A stretch of 64,000 nucleotides of DNA from Rhodothermus profundi (GTDB lineage Bacteria; Bacteroidota; Rhodothermia; Rhodothermales; Rhodothermaceae): assembly GCF_900142415.1 (NCBI RefSeq), contig NZ_FRAU01000009.1, positions 62,001-126,000 on the forward strand. Reading direction: 5' to 3'. A program made the translations under genes and the position numbers. How positions within the stretch are numbered: the first letter of the stretch is position 1; each line of letters opens with the position of its first letter. Of this stretch, positions 20,123-28,721 are shown one piece after another. The notes under the pieces are model-generated. The model searched no databases, was not told where the DNA came from, and saw only the letters and a list, made by a program, of their open reading frames with translations.

Positions 20123-21039
20123 AGGTACTTAAATTTGGCGGAACGTCGGTTGGATCGGCTGCCCTGATTGCGAGGGTAGCTGATCTGATCACCCGGGCTA
20201 CCGCTACGCATCAAATTGTGGTGGTAGTGTCGGCGGCGGCTGGCGTTACCAATGAGCTCGTAAACGCCTGGGACGCCTTGCAGCAAGGCGCCTTAGATGT
20301 CCCGGCATTGCTGGCGCGCATGCGTCAGCGCCATCGCACACTGGCCCACGTGCTGGGCCATCACGCGGCACTGCGGCGCGGTTACCTGGCTACCCTTGAA
20401 GAAACGCTGTCGCAGTTGGCGCGCGTGCTAAGGATGGCGCAGTCCCAAAATGCGAAGCCGGCCTGGCGGGACGAAGTGCTGGCTACGGGAGAGCGTTTGA
20501 TGGCACCGTTGCTGGCTGCCACGCTGAAAGCGCGGGGCGTAGCCGCCTTTGCACAGGACGCAACCACGCTGATCTGCACCGACGCGCGGCACGGCGAAGC
20601 CAATGTGAACCTGGAGGCCACGCGCGAACGTGTGCAACAATGGTTTGCCCGGCTCGGAAAGCAGACGGTTCCGGTTGTTACCGGCTTTATTGGTGCTACC
20701 CCTGAGGGGCAAACAACGACACTGGGACGCGGTGGCAGCGACTATTCGGCTGCGCTGCTAGCTGCCATGCTCGGGGCTGAGGTGCTGGAGCGCTGGACCG
20801 ATGTGGACGGTCTCTATACAGCAGACCCGCGCAAAAATCCGGAAGCCCGCCGGTACCAGACCCTGGTGCTTGAAGAAGCCTGGGCCTGGAACCATGCTGG
20901 TAAGCTTGGAATGCACCGCAAAGCGCTTGATCCACTGGTAGCCGCCGGTATTCCAGTGCACGTGCGCTCAACACTGGCGCCCGAGCAGCCAGGTACCTGG
21001 CTGCTTCCAGCCGATACGCCGCAGACTCTGGTCGGTTGA
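20053..21039 (+). CDS. Aspartate kinase catalytic domain without ACT domains
   Basis: Aspartokinase phosphorylates aspartate, the first step to threonine, methionine and lysine. The 328-residue protein contains KVLKFGGTSVGS (from residue 23), GRGGSDYSAAL, ERWTDVDGLYTADPRK and the helical EVLATGERL segment. It stops after the kinase fold: both C-terminal ACT domains that bind amino-acid inhibitors are missing, as is any fused homoserine dehydrogenase. The only in-frame ATG is at 20053, inside metX, implying translational coupling. Its place under SAM-riboswitch control suggests a methionine-dedicated, feedback-insensitive isozyme (inference). Confidence 0.9.
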   Translation: MDCPERFRAGNTQSLAFQRDRRLKVLKFGGTSVGSAALIARVADLITRATATHQIVVVVSAAAGVTNELVNAWDALQQGALDVPALLARMRQRHRTLAHVLGHHAALRRGYLATLEETLSQLARVLRMAQSQNAKPAWRDEVLATGERLMAPLLAATLKARGVAAFAQDATTLICTDARHGEANVNLEATRERVQQWFARLGKQTVPVVTGFIGATPEGQTTTLGRGGSDYSAALLAAMLGAEVLERWTDVDGLYTADPRKNPEARRYQTLVLEEAWAWNHAGKLGMHRKALDPLVAAGIPVHVRSTLAPEQPGTWLLPADTPQTLVG

Positions 21040-21075
21040 AAATCCTCTAATCACCCATAAACCCATAATGCATCT

Positions 21076-22158
21076 ATGGATCAGCCCAAACTTCGCGTAG
21101 GCATTCTAGGTGCTACAGGCGCTGTTGGCCAGAAGTTTGTCGAATTGCTGGCCGATCATCCCTGGTTTGAAATCAGCGTACTGGCAGCCTCCGACCGTTC
21201 GGCTGGCAAGCCCTACCGAGAGGCAGCCCACTGGATTGGCACCCGCCCCATTCCTCCGCAGGTGGCCGACCAGGAAGTGGTGCCAATCTCAACGGAGCTG
21301 GACTGCGATTTTGTGTTTTCGGGGCTCAGTGCCAGTGTGGCCGGTGAGATTGAGCACCAGTTGGCGGAGGCTGGCTATCCGGTCATTTCAAACGCCCGTA
21401 ATCACCGCATGCGGGAAGATGTACCGCTTCTGATTCCAGAAATCAATCCGGATCACACGGCCCTCATCGAACGCCAGCCCTGGCGTGCAAGGGGGGGGTT
21501 CATTGTGACCAATCCGAATTGCTCTACGGTCGGACTGGTGTGCGCGCTCTATCCATTGGTCAAAACGTTCGGGGTGACGCAGGTGCACGTTACCACCTTG
21601 CAGGCGCTATCCGGCGCTGGATATCCAGGCGTTCCGTCGCTGGACGCTACGGCTAACGTAATCCCCTTCATCGGGGGCGAAGAAGAAAAGATGGCGACCG
21701 AGCCCCGCAAGATTCTAGGAAAGCTGGTGGACGGCCGCGTCGAACCTGCTGCTATTCAGATCAGTGCGCAGTGCAACCGGGTGCCGGTTCTGGAAGGACA
21801 TCTGGAATGCATCTCGGTCAAGCTGGCGCGTGCCGCCTCGGTTGAGGAAGTGCGCGCAGCGCTGCAGACGTTCCGGAGCCCGATTGCTGATTTACAGCTC
21901 CCAACAGCGCCGGATCCGTTGCTGCAGGTATTCGATGAGCCGCATTTTCCGCAACCGCGTCGCCACGCCGAGCTCGGCCGAGGCATGACCGTCTCTATTG
22001 GACGCATTCGGCCCTGCGAAGTATTTGACGTGAAGTTCGTGGCGCTGGTGCACAACACGATCCGCGGTGCTGCAGGGGGAGCTGTGCTCAACGCCGAGCT
22101 GCTGGTGCGTCAGGGATACCTGAAACCACGCCGCTCGCTTATCGTTGCCGAGGCCTGA
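21076..22158 (+). CDS. asd: Aspartate-semialdehyde dehydrogenase
   Basis: The enzyme reduces aspartyl phosphate to aspartate semialdehyde with NADPH. The 360-residue protein has GATGAVGQKF at residues 12-21, catalytic Cys149 in VTNPNCSTVGL, and SAQCNRVPVLEGHLE around the substrate site. The sequence is of the archaeal/fungal-like branch rather than the E. coli type. It lies 36 bases after the aspartokinase, so the two successive steps are co-transcribed. Homoserine dehydrogenase, the next step, is not in the window. Confidence 0.94.
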   Translation: MDQPKLRVGILGATGAVGQKFVELLADHPWFEISVLAASDRSAGKPYREAAHWIGTRPIPPQVADQEVVPISTELDCDFVFSGLSASVAGEIEHQLAEAGYPVISNARNHRMREDVPLLIPEINPDHTALIERQPWRARGGFIVTNPNCSTVGLVCALYPLVKTFGVTQVHVTTLQALSGAGYPGVPSLDATANVIPFIGGEEEKMATEPRKILGKLVDGRVEPAAIQISAQCNRVPVLEGHLECISVKLARAASVEEVRAALQTFRSPIADLQLPTAPDPLLQVFDEPHFPQPRRHAELGRGMTVSIGRIRPCEVFDVKFVALVHNTIRGAAGGAVLNAELLVRQGYLKPRRSLIVAEA

Positions 22159-22174
22159 ACCGGGCCTCGTGCCG

Positions 22175-22684
22175 ATGAATATGGAAAGTGTAGCCATACG
22201 GCCAGCACGATGGGAGGACGCCGATGCGCTGGAAGCGCTCTGGTGGCGGCTGCTGGAAGAACAGGCAACCCTGGATCCCACGTTTGCTCCTGCCGACGAT
22301 GCGCGCCGTCGCTGGCGCAACGATTTTATGCTGTGGGTGCGCGACCGAATGTACCGCCTGCTGGTGGCAGACCGGTCTGGCAAGCTGATCGGCTTCATCT
22401 CGGCCCACCAGTGGAGCCCTCCGCCCATTTACCGCCAGGAGCTGGAGGTTTACATTGATGAGCTGTACGTACTGCCGGATTACCGGCGGCAGGGAATCGG
22501 CGCACAGCTCGTAGCCGCCGTCCGAGCCTGGGCACGAGAAGTGGGAGCGGTGCGGCTGCGCTTGGGGGTGCTGGCTGCTAATCATGGCGGGTTGGCCTTC
22601 TGGGAACGCCAGCATGCCCGACCTTTTTCCATCACGCTGACCATCCCTTTGAGGGATTTTCAAAACCCGAAATCGGAAACCTGA
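22175..22684 (+). CDS. GNAT-family N-acetyltransferase
   Basis: The 169-residue protein begins VAIRPARWEDADALEALWW and has the acetyl-CoA loop YVLPDYRRQGIGAQLV, a clear motif A of GNAT enzymes, then ANHGGLAFWERQ of motif B. The acceptor substrate is unknown. The start is the ATG at 22175, with a second ATG two codons later. It is 16 bases after asd and probably the last gene of the methionine operon. Confidence 0.85.
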   Translation: MNMESVAIRPARWEDADALEALWWRLLEEQATLDPTFAPADDARRRWRNDFMLWVRDRMYRLLVADRSGKLIGFISAHQWSPPPIYRQELEVYIDELYVLPDYRRQGIGAQLVAAVRAWAREVGAVRLRLGVLAANHGGLAFWERQHARPFSITLTIPLRDFQNPKSET

Positions 22685-22720
22685 GCCCCCCTTTCGGCGA
22701 TAAAAAGCATCGCCAGCGGG

Positions 22721-22750
22721 TTGACAGACGATACCAAGATGTTGTATCAT
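22721..22750 (+). promoter_or_regulatory. Sigma-70 promoter of tRNA-Gly
   Basis: A consensus -35 TTGACA (22721-22726) and a near-consensus -10 TATCAT (22745-22750) are 18 bases apart. The tRNA begins 19 bases after the -10. The promoter is bracketed by a 9-bp inverted repeat, GCCAGCGGG (22712-22720) / CCCGCTGGC (22755-22763). Confidence 0.8.
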
Positions 22751-22768
22751 ACAGCCCGCTGGCAATGA

Positions 22769-22841
22769 GCGGAAGTAGCTCAGTTGGTAGAGCGTCTGCT
22801 TGCCATGCAGAAGGTCGCGGGTTCGAGTCCCGTCTTCCGCT
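22769..22841 (+). tRNA. tRNA-Gly (anticodon GCC)
   Basis: The 73-nt cloverleaf has acceptor GCGGAAG / CTTCCGC, D arm GCTC-AGTTGGTA-GAGC, anticodon stem TCTGC / GCAGA with loop TTGCCAT (anticodon GCC at 22802-22804), variable AGGTC, and T arm with TTCGAGT. The discriminator base is T. The CCA end is not encoded. It reads glycine codons GGC and GGT. Confidence 0.97.
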
Positions 22842-22843
22842 CT

Positions 22844-22877
22844 ACCCGCCTGCTTAAAAAGCAGGCGGGTTTTTTTG
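22844..22877 (+). terminator. Intrinsic terminator of tRNA-Gly
   Basis: A 12-bp perfect stem, ACCCGCCTGCTT / AAGCAGGCGGGT, has a 3-base loop and is followed by a run of T. It begins 3 bases after the tRNA. Confidence 0.93.
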
Positions 22878-23278
22878 TTACAGGCGATGCATGCTCCCAG
22901 GGCTGCTCTTAAAAACAGTTGCTTTGATGGAGTATCCGCCTGGGGGAACGCTTCTGGGAAAGGGAACCGAGTGAGGAGGTTTGCAGTCGGCGTGCTGCTT
23001 CAGGAGTGCGGCATCTCTGCAGGAAGCAAGTATCAGGGGAGGAGCTTCTCTGAGAGGGGAGCGTCTCTCTGAAGCCAGCCAAAGAAGCTGTTGGCAGGGG
23101 AGTGTACCTTACGCTGGGGGCGACGAGAAGGCTCATGACCGGAAGGAGCAGGGGAGCCTGTCGCCTGAAGGAAGGCCAGAGACTCCAAGGCCTCGCGGGT
23201 CTCCCATTTTGGAGAAAAGGAACCCGCGAGGCCTTCGCAGATAGCCAGGCCTCCTACTCAAAGGTTCAGGAAGGAAGC
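22878..23278. other. 400-base purine-rich noncoding stretch
   Basis: No supportable gene lies between the tRNA terminator and the first SusD gene. The plus strand is strongly purine-rich (repeated GGAG and GAGG) with several small inverted repeats. Open frames crossing it show no domain and read poorly. It may be a remnant or a long 3' region of the SusCD transcript. I recognise no known RNA family here. Confidence 0.5.
23187..23235 (-). terminator. Large stem-loop downstream of SusD-1
   Basis: AAGGCCTCGCGGGT (23187-23200) and ACCCGCGAGGCCTT (23222-23235) form a perfect 14-bp stem with a 21-base loop, 44 bases after the SusD-1 stop codon. Neither strand has a T tract after it. It is better described as a strong 3' stem-loop or processing barrier than a proven terminator. 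Confidence 0.5.
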
Positions 23279-24598
23279 CTAGAGATTTTCGGTGGCTGGA
23301 ATGGGAAACTGGCGCCAGACGTCGTCGCCCGGCCGATCAAGAGGCAGTTCGTCCAGACGGTTGTAGCGGCGCAGGTCGATCCAGCGGTGACCTTCGCCAT
23401 AGAGTTCATAACGGCGCTGGCGGAGCAGTTCGTCAAGGAGGGCTTCCTGAGTTACAGGGCCGGTGTAGTCGGGAAGTCCGGCTGTATTTCGGATGTGGTT
23501 CAGCAGCGTGACAGCACTGTTGAGGTTGCCCAGTTGAATGTGAGCTTCGGCCGCCAGCAGGATCAGCTCCGCGTTGCGGATGATAGGAATGGGAGCGCTG
23601 GCGCTGGGATACACATAGAAGCCATAGGTGGAGGTCAGCCCATCGAGCGAAGCAGGCTCATTCCGCTGAACGACTTTGCTCAGGCGCTGGTCGCCCGGTT
23701 CTGCATCGGCGGCGAAAGAAGGATGAGCCACCAGGGCATCACCTGCGGGCGCGTTGGGATCGAAAAAGAGCGGATTGACCAGGTCGCCTGAGGCCGTTGA
23801 GAAGCTGTGATAGACACCGGTGCGGAGATCACCGGAGGGGTTGTAAAAGGATTCGGCCAGAAGCGTCAGGACCTGGTCGAACTGCTCTCGGTAAGCTGCT
23901 ACGCGAGCAGCCAGCGCCCGGTTAAACTGGCGAAACGTGGCGGGTGTGTTGAAGCCAGCAAAGCCGGAAGAGAGCGGAAAGGGAAAAGCATCGCCGCCGG
24001 CCGACAGGTCCTGAGCCGCTTCGTCCAGCAGACGAGCAATAAAGGCGAGAGCTTCGCTGCGGGAAACAATTGGTCCGGGTTCGGGTCCCGCGACGTCCAC
24101 TCGGATGCCGTTATCGTAGGTGAGATTCAAATTCAGCAGGAGCTGGTAGGCGATAAATGTCTTGGCAAACCCGGCGGTAGCTTTTTTCTCAGCTTCGTTC
24201 AGATCGGCTGCCCGAGGAAGGGCCTCCAGCAGAATGTACGCGTTGCGCACGACCCGGTAGCGCGCGCCCCAGGGACGGGTGATGTAAAACGTGTTATTGT
24301 CAAGCACGGCGGTGCCTTTGCCCAGCAGGTCGCCCGTGAAGCGAGGGTCTGCGGAAGAGAACCGCCAGTACTCGCGGCCGATCATACCGACATCAATCAG
24401 ATAGATGCCCAGCTCAAATCGGCTGGCCGACTCGATGCCGATGGCCAGGTTAGCCAGTTTGGCTCGGGTAGGATTTTGCAGGAGATCCTCCAGGCTGGGG
24501 CCATTGGGATCTGGCCGGTCCTCAATGCTCAACAGATCGCAGCTCCCGGTGAACAGGAGCAGCATCAGGATAAGGATATAGCGCATTGATTGTCTCAT
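23279..24598 (-). CDS. SusD/RagB-family outer-membrane lipoprotein (pair 1)
   Basis: SusD proteins sit on the cell surface as lids over SusC channels and capture glycans or peptides. The 439-residue protein has a lipoprotein signal with lipobox LFTGSC near residue 20. TPR-like helices follow, including LILLAAEAHIQLGNLNSAVTLLNHIR. Near the end comes the diagnostic LLRQRRYELYGEGHRWIDLRRYNRL. The ligand cannot be told: no glycoside hydrolase or peptidase lies next to it. It follows the SusC gene by 12 bases and is surely co-transcribed with it. Confidence 0.93.
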   Translation of the reverse strand: MRQSMRYILILMLLLFTGSCDLLSIEDRPDPNGPSLEDLLQNPTRAKLANLAIGIESASRFELGIYLIDVGMIGREYWRFSSADPRFTGDLLGKGTAVLDNNTFYITRPWGARYRVVRNAYILLEALPRAADLNEAEKKATAGFAKTFIAYQLLLNLNLTYDNGIRVDVAGPEPGPIVSRSEALAFIARLLDEAAQDLSAGGDAFPFPLSSGFAGFNTPATFRQFNRALAARVAAYREQFDQVLTLLAESFYNPSGDLRTGVYHSFSTASGDLVNPLFFDPNAPAGDALVAHPSFAADAEPGDQRLSKVVQRNEPASLDGLTSTYGFYVYPSASAPIPIIRNAELILLAAEAHIQLGNLNSAVTLLNHIRNTAGLPDYTGPVTQEALLDELLRQRRYELYGEGHRWIDLRRYNRLDELPLDRPGDDVWRQFPIPATENL

Positions 24599-24610
24599 GG
24601 TTATCAGGCG

Positions 24611-27598
24611 TTAAAGTTCAAAGCCCAGGTAGAACAGGAAGGTACGGTAGGCAGGGTAGGGAGTAACCTCGACGCCATCGGCGACGGGCTGGGTGCCGAA
24701 GTTGTTTACTTCCGGATCGTAGCTCTTATAGGGCGTGATTGTGATGGGATTGCGCGCCGACAGGCCGATGCGCAGCCGTCGTACAGTGCGGCTGAGCGTT
24801 GGCCAGATGCGCTTGAGCGGGACCTCGTAGTAGAGGCCAATCTCTCGAATGCGGAAATAAGAAGCATTCTGCACAAACGGTCGGGCCGAGACGCCCAGCA
24901 GGTTGATGCGTTCGATCCCATTGGGAATGCCGTCGCCATCGTCATCCTGGTCGAAGTCGGCTGTGGTTCCAAACAGGTCGAACAGCAACATAGTCAGGTT
25001 CAGGTTATCCCCTCCGTATTTCCAGTGGGCCAGCACCGACAGGGTCAGGCGTCGGCCAATGGTCCATTCGTTTGAAAGGGAAAGCTGAAATTTGGGGGCC
25101 ACGTCGCCCAGTTTGAAGACGCCATCGGGGCGTCCATCGCCGTCAATATCGTCGATGCCGACAATCTGGGTAGGACTCTGGCCTTCTTCGATGCGGATTT
25201 CACCCAGCGTGGCGCCAAAGCCGCCGCCCAGGGCGCGGAAGGGTGGAACCGGTAGTCGGGTAACGGTAGCACGGTTGGTCCAGAAGCGGATCTGACTGAT
25301 CCAACGCAGATCCGGACGGTCGAAGGGTACCAGCGACAGGCCCAGCTCCAGCCCGACATTTTCCAGTTCGCCTCCATTAAACGTTTCCAGGCCGAAACCC
25401 GTGGACGGTTCCACTTCGCGTTGCAGGAGCAGGTCGGTGATCACCTTGCGATACAGCGTAAATTCCAGGGCAGCGCGGCCGTTAAGCAGGCTCAGGTCGA
25501 AGCCTCCTTCCAGCTCGGTCTGGCGTTCGGGTTTGACCTGGTCGAAGCCTCTCCGTCGGCTGATGATTGAACCTGCCTGCCCGCCGATGACGGTGGGATC
25601 AAACGAAGTGTATTTGATGCCAAAGCCTGCGATGTTGCCGGTCTGACCCCAGGCCAGGCGCAGCTTCAACTGGTCGATGGCGGTCCAGCGCCAGAAGCCA
25701 AACTGGTGCAGGTTGAGTGCAATGGAAGCCTTGGGATAGAGAAAGAAGCGGCTGACGTTACCGTTGATAGAGCTTTTGTCGCCGCGCAGTCCGACCGTCA
25801 GGATGAGGCGATCGGCCCAGTTGGCTTCTTCCTGGAAGAAGAAGCTGCGATCCCGCTGAAACTGGCGGGTTTGTTCGCGATCAATGGTAGAAGCCTGATC
25901 CAGGTTCTGTTGCCCGGGTACGAGACCGTCGGCCACAAACAGGAGCTGGTTCTGATCGAAATTGGCTCCCGTCAGGCCGCCCTGCGAGGTCAGGGTCAGG
26001 TCCAGGGCCGGTGTCCAGGTATGCACGAAAAGAGCCCGCCAGTTGGTATTGAACGTGTTGGCCTCGCGCAGAATGAGCGTGCCCGGCCCCCGGCCGTCCA
26101 CATTGAGGCGCTCAAATTGGAGCTCAACCGGAAAGCGTGCATCATTTTCCAGGTTGTAATAGTCCACGCCTCCTTCCAGAATGAGTTGCAGGGCCTGTCG
26201 GGACTGCTGGAGCAGGTTGACCCGGAGCCGTCCTGAACCGATGAAACGGTTGACAGTCTCTTCGTTTTTCATCAGGGCGGCAGTCTGCAGGGGATTGGCC
26301 GAGTTGAAGGGATGATCCGGATAAAGTCCGTTCTCGTCCGGCAGCAGATAGACAAAGTTAGGGGTTGCGGCCAGCGAGATGCCAAAGGTAGTGCCCGAGT
26401 TATCGTTGCCGGTCAGGCCGCGACGCGTTGCAGCGCGGATATAGTTCGTAGTGGTTTCGAGCTGAATGCGGTCGGTCAGACGGTGATTCAGGTTCAGGCG
26501 CAGGCTGTATTTGTCATAGCCTGTGCGTTTAACGATCCCTTCCTCGTTGTGCACGAGTCCGGAAGCATAGAACTGGGTGCGCTCGCTTCCACCGCTGATG
26601 GAGAGGCTGGTGCGGTAGAGCAGCCCGCGGTTGCCATAAAGGAGGTCTTCGTAGTCGTAGAAGCCTCGGCCATTCAGGGCTGCCTGAAATTCTTCCAGGC
26701 CTCTGGGACCAAAAAAGGCCAGTGCAGTTTCTGCGGTGAACGTGCGGGTGCCCAGGCGTTTGGCGATCTCATTGAACCCGACTTCCTGGCGGACGCGCAC
26801 GACGGTCTGCCCAGGACGGCCGCGTTTGGTGCGAATAATGACGACACCGTTGGATGCCCGGGCACCGTACAGGGCAGCGGCAGAAGCACCCTTAAGGATT
26901 TCGATGGACTCGATGTCCTCGGGGTTCAGGTCGGCAATTCGGTTGACCGGATTGTCCTGAGCTACGCCACTACCGCCGCCGGTGGCATTGGTGACCGCAT
27001 CGACACCGCTCTGAATCTGGGAGTTGTCAACCAGGACGCCGTCGATTACGAAGAGGGGTTGCGCATTGCCGTTGATCGTGGAGATGCCGCGTAGCTTAAT
27101 GGATAAGCCCCCACCGGGAGCTCCGCTGTAGGCGCTGATGTAAGCCCCCGTCACTTTACCGCTGAGGGCCGCGTCCAGCGTGGGTTGCGCCGTTACCTCA
27201 GCCAGCTCGGCTGCATTAACTGTGGCCACCGCATGCGCGAGGTTGCTGCGCCGCACCGAAGTGGCCAGTCCCGTTACGACCACTTCCTCCAGTCCCAGCA
27301 CGTCCTCTTCCAGGCGGATATGCAAGGTCGTTACCTCGGGACCAACCTCGACTTCCCGGGTGCGATAGCCGACAAAAGAAAAAACGAGAACGTGAGGGCC
27401 GGGAGGGAGCGTAATGGAAAAACGCCCATCCACGTCTGTGGTGGTGCCCTGCATGGTGCCTTTCAGCACAATGCTGACGCCGGGAAGGGGCGTGTCCGAT
27501 TGGGCATCAACCACGGTTCCTTCGACGACCCGTTGTCCCCAGGCAGGAAGGGCCAGGAATACTCCAGCTAAAAAGCAGACCAGTAGCGGAATGCGCAT
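24611..27598 (-). CDS. SusC/RagA-family TonB-linked outer-membrane channel (pair 1)
   Basis: This TonB-dependent importer starts with a signal peptide (RIPLLVCFLAGVFLALPAWG). A carboxypeptidase-D-like domain follows (VVEGTVVDAQSDTPLPGVSI), then the plug domain with IDGVLVDNS and ASAAALYGARASNGVVIIRT, and a long barrel ending YRTFLFYLGFEL. I take the ATG at 27598 (995 residues). The frame can start with TTG at 27619. A strong ribosome site, AAGGAG, further upstream instead faces an out-of-frame ATG at 27629. It works with the SusD lipoprotein directly downstream. Confidence 0.94.
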   Translation of the reverse strand: MRIPLLVCFLAGVFLALPAWGQRVVEGTVVDAQSDTPLPGVSIVLKGTMQGTTTDVDGRFSITLPPGPHVLVFSFVGYRTREVEVGPEVTTLHIRLEEDVLGLEEVVVTGLATSVRRSNLAHAVATVNAAELAEVTAQPTLDAALSGKVTGAYISAYSGAPGGGLSIKLRGISTINGNAQPLFVIDGVLVDNSQIQSGVDAVTNATGGGSGVAQDNPVNRIADLNPEDIESIEILKGASAAALYGARASNGVVIIRTKRGRPGQTVVRVRQEVGFNEIAKRLGTRTFTAETALAFFGPRGLEEFQAALNGRGFYDYEDLLYGNRGLLYRTSLSISGGSERTQFYASGLVHNEEGIVKRTGYDKYSLRLNLNHRLTDRIQLETTTNYIRAATRRGLTGNDNSGTTFGISLAATPNFVYLLPDENGLYPDHPFNSANPLQTAALMKNEETVNRFIGSGRLRVNLLQQSRQALQLILEGGVDYYNLENDARFPVELQFERLNVDGRGPGTLILREANTFNTNWRALFVHTWTPALDLTLTSQGGLTGANFDQNQLLFVADGLVPGQQNLDQASTIDREQTRQFQRDRSFFFQEEANWADRLILTVGLRGDKSSINGNVSRFFLYPKASIALNLHQFGFWRWTAIDQLKLRLAWGQTGNIAGFGIKYTSFDPTVIGGQAGSIISRRRGFDQVKPERQTELEGGFDLSLLNGRAALEFTLYRKVITDLLLQREVEPSTGFGLETFNGGELENVGLELGLSLVPFDRPDLRWISQIRFWTNRATVTRLPVPPFRALGGGFGATLGEIRIEEGQSPTQIVGIDDIDGDGRPDGVFKLGDVAPKFQLSLSNEWTIGRRLTLSVLAHWKYGGDNLNLTMLLFDLFGTTADFDQDDDGDGIPNGIERINLLGVSARPFVQNASYFRIREIGLYYEVPLKRIWPTLSRTVRRLRIGLSARNPITITPYKSYDPEVNNFGTQPVADGVEVTPYPAYRTFLFYLGFEL

Positions 27599-27639
27599 GA
27601 CACTCAACCGTTGAATCAAATTTGTGCATTATGACTCCT

Positions 27640-27668
27640 TAAATAGGGGATCACTGGCAAAAAAGCAA
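27640..27668 (-). promoter_or_regulatory. Possible promoter of the SusCD-1 operon
   Basis: On the minus strand TTGCTT and TATTTA are 17 bases apart. If used, transcription would start close to the AAGGAG ribosome site at 27634-27639, leaving a very short leader, which weakens the call. Confidence 0.25.
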
Positions 27669-27800
27669 CTTTCTTTGAGACCACTCGACCGCGGAAGAGA
27701 ACGGTTCAGTAAAGGTCTGGGATGACTGGGATAAGGAATAAATACAATTTTTTCTTAAAATGTCCACTTACCCATCCGGGTGGCGCTGCTGAGGAGCGCG

Positions 27801-28619
27801 CTATGTGCGTGGTGTGGGGACCAGCGCCAGAATGCGCAGGGGAGCGCCGCTGCCGCGCTGAATTTTCATGGGGAGTGCGATCAGTAAGGTGCCGCGGGGA
27901 GGCAGGCGGTCCAGGTGAGCGACGTTTTCAAAAGCGGGGACGTTCGCGGCAAATAGAAGCTGATGCGTCTCAAAGCGGGTTGACTGGCCATAGTCGATAC
28001 TGGGGGTATCGATGCCGATGGCCTTGGGGCGGCGATTTTCGAGTAGCCAGCGGGCAGCGTCTGGATGCAGTCCTGGGAAGTGGAGTTGCGGGACAGCTTC
28101 CGGTCCGCGGGCATCGGTGCCCATGTAGCGGGTTCGGTCGGGCCAGAACTGGCCGTAGCCTGTGCGCAGCAGTACGATAGCTCCTTCGGGGATGGGGCCA
28201 TGCGTGGCTTCCCAGGCTTCCAGGTCGGCTACCTGGATCTGGTAGTCACGGTTGGCCAGGGCTTTTTCGGATACGTCGATGACGACGGCCGGGCCCATGA
28301 GCCGCGTGAGGGGAATTTCATCTACGCTCCATTTCCCTTCCGCAAAATGCACGGGCGCGTCGATGTGGGTGCCGCCGTGTTCGGCGGTGCAGAAGGTGTT
28401 TGCTTCGTAGTAATAGCCTGCTTCGGTGTAGCCGCGGTGGTCAATGCGCAGTTGAAAGCCTTCGGCTGTGGGCCAGTAAATTGTTGAGTCATTATAGGCA
28501 TAGCTTAGATCAAGCACTTCATAGCCCGCAGGAGGCCACGTGGTCAGCTCCAGAGCCGGGGCTTCGGGACGGCAGCCTGCAGCAAGTAGCATCAAGCTCA
28601 ATAGACCCAGCGGACGCAT
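27801..28619 (-). CDS. Lipoprotein cyclase-family metal hydrolase (kynurenine formamidase-like)
   Basis: The cyclase/KynB family hydrolyses amide or cyclic bonds with a bound divalent metal. This 272-residue member has the signature HGGTHIDAPVHF near residue 80, ligands in DYGQS and the typical ending YDLxxL-like LRILALVP. Unusually it carries a lipoprotein signal with lipobox LLAAGC, so it should be anchored in the envelope rather than act in the cytoplasm. That points to an extracytoplasmic substrate. It lies upstream of SusCD-1 with a 181-base AT-rich gap, so shared use is possible but not shown. Confidence 0.82.
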   Translation of the reverse strand: MRPLGLLSLMLLAAGCRPEAPALELTTWPPAGYEVLDLSYAYNDSTIYWPTAEGFQLRIDHRGYTEAGYYYEANTFCTAEHGGTHIDAPVHFAEGKWSVDEIPLTRLMGPAVVIDVSEKALANRDYQIQVADLEAWEATHGPIPEGAIVLLRTGYGQFWPDRTRYMGTDARGPEAVPQLHFPGLHPDAARWLLENRRPKAIGIDTPSIDYGQSTRFETHQLLFAANVPAFENVAHLDRLPPRGTLLIALPMKIQRGSGAPLRILALVPTPRT

Positions 28620-28672
28620 GGCATGCGAAGCAGGTTGGTCTGGCTTAGCCTCAACGCAAAAATATACAAAAC

Positions 28673-28702
28673 AAAAAAGCCCCGGTGGGTATCCACCGGG
28701 GC
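28673..28702 (-). terminator. Intrinsic terminator of lpd
   Basis: A 10-bp perfect stem, GCCCCGGTGG / CCACCGGGGC, has the loop GTAT. On the minus strand it is followed by six T. It lies 20 bases past the lpd stop. Confidence 0.92.
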
Positions 28703-28721
28703 CGTAAAGTCCGCGTATCGG

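Noticed and set aside
22940-23010. GGGAA...GAGTG text suggesting a cobalamin riboswitch
   Set aside because: The B12 box and the rest of the core are missing, and the downstream genes on that strand are absent.
22909-23136. Reverse open frame of 75 codons in the purine-rich gap
   Set aside because: It is Ser/Arg/Pro-rich translation of skewed DNA with no domain; not supportable.
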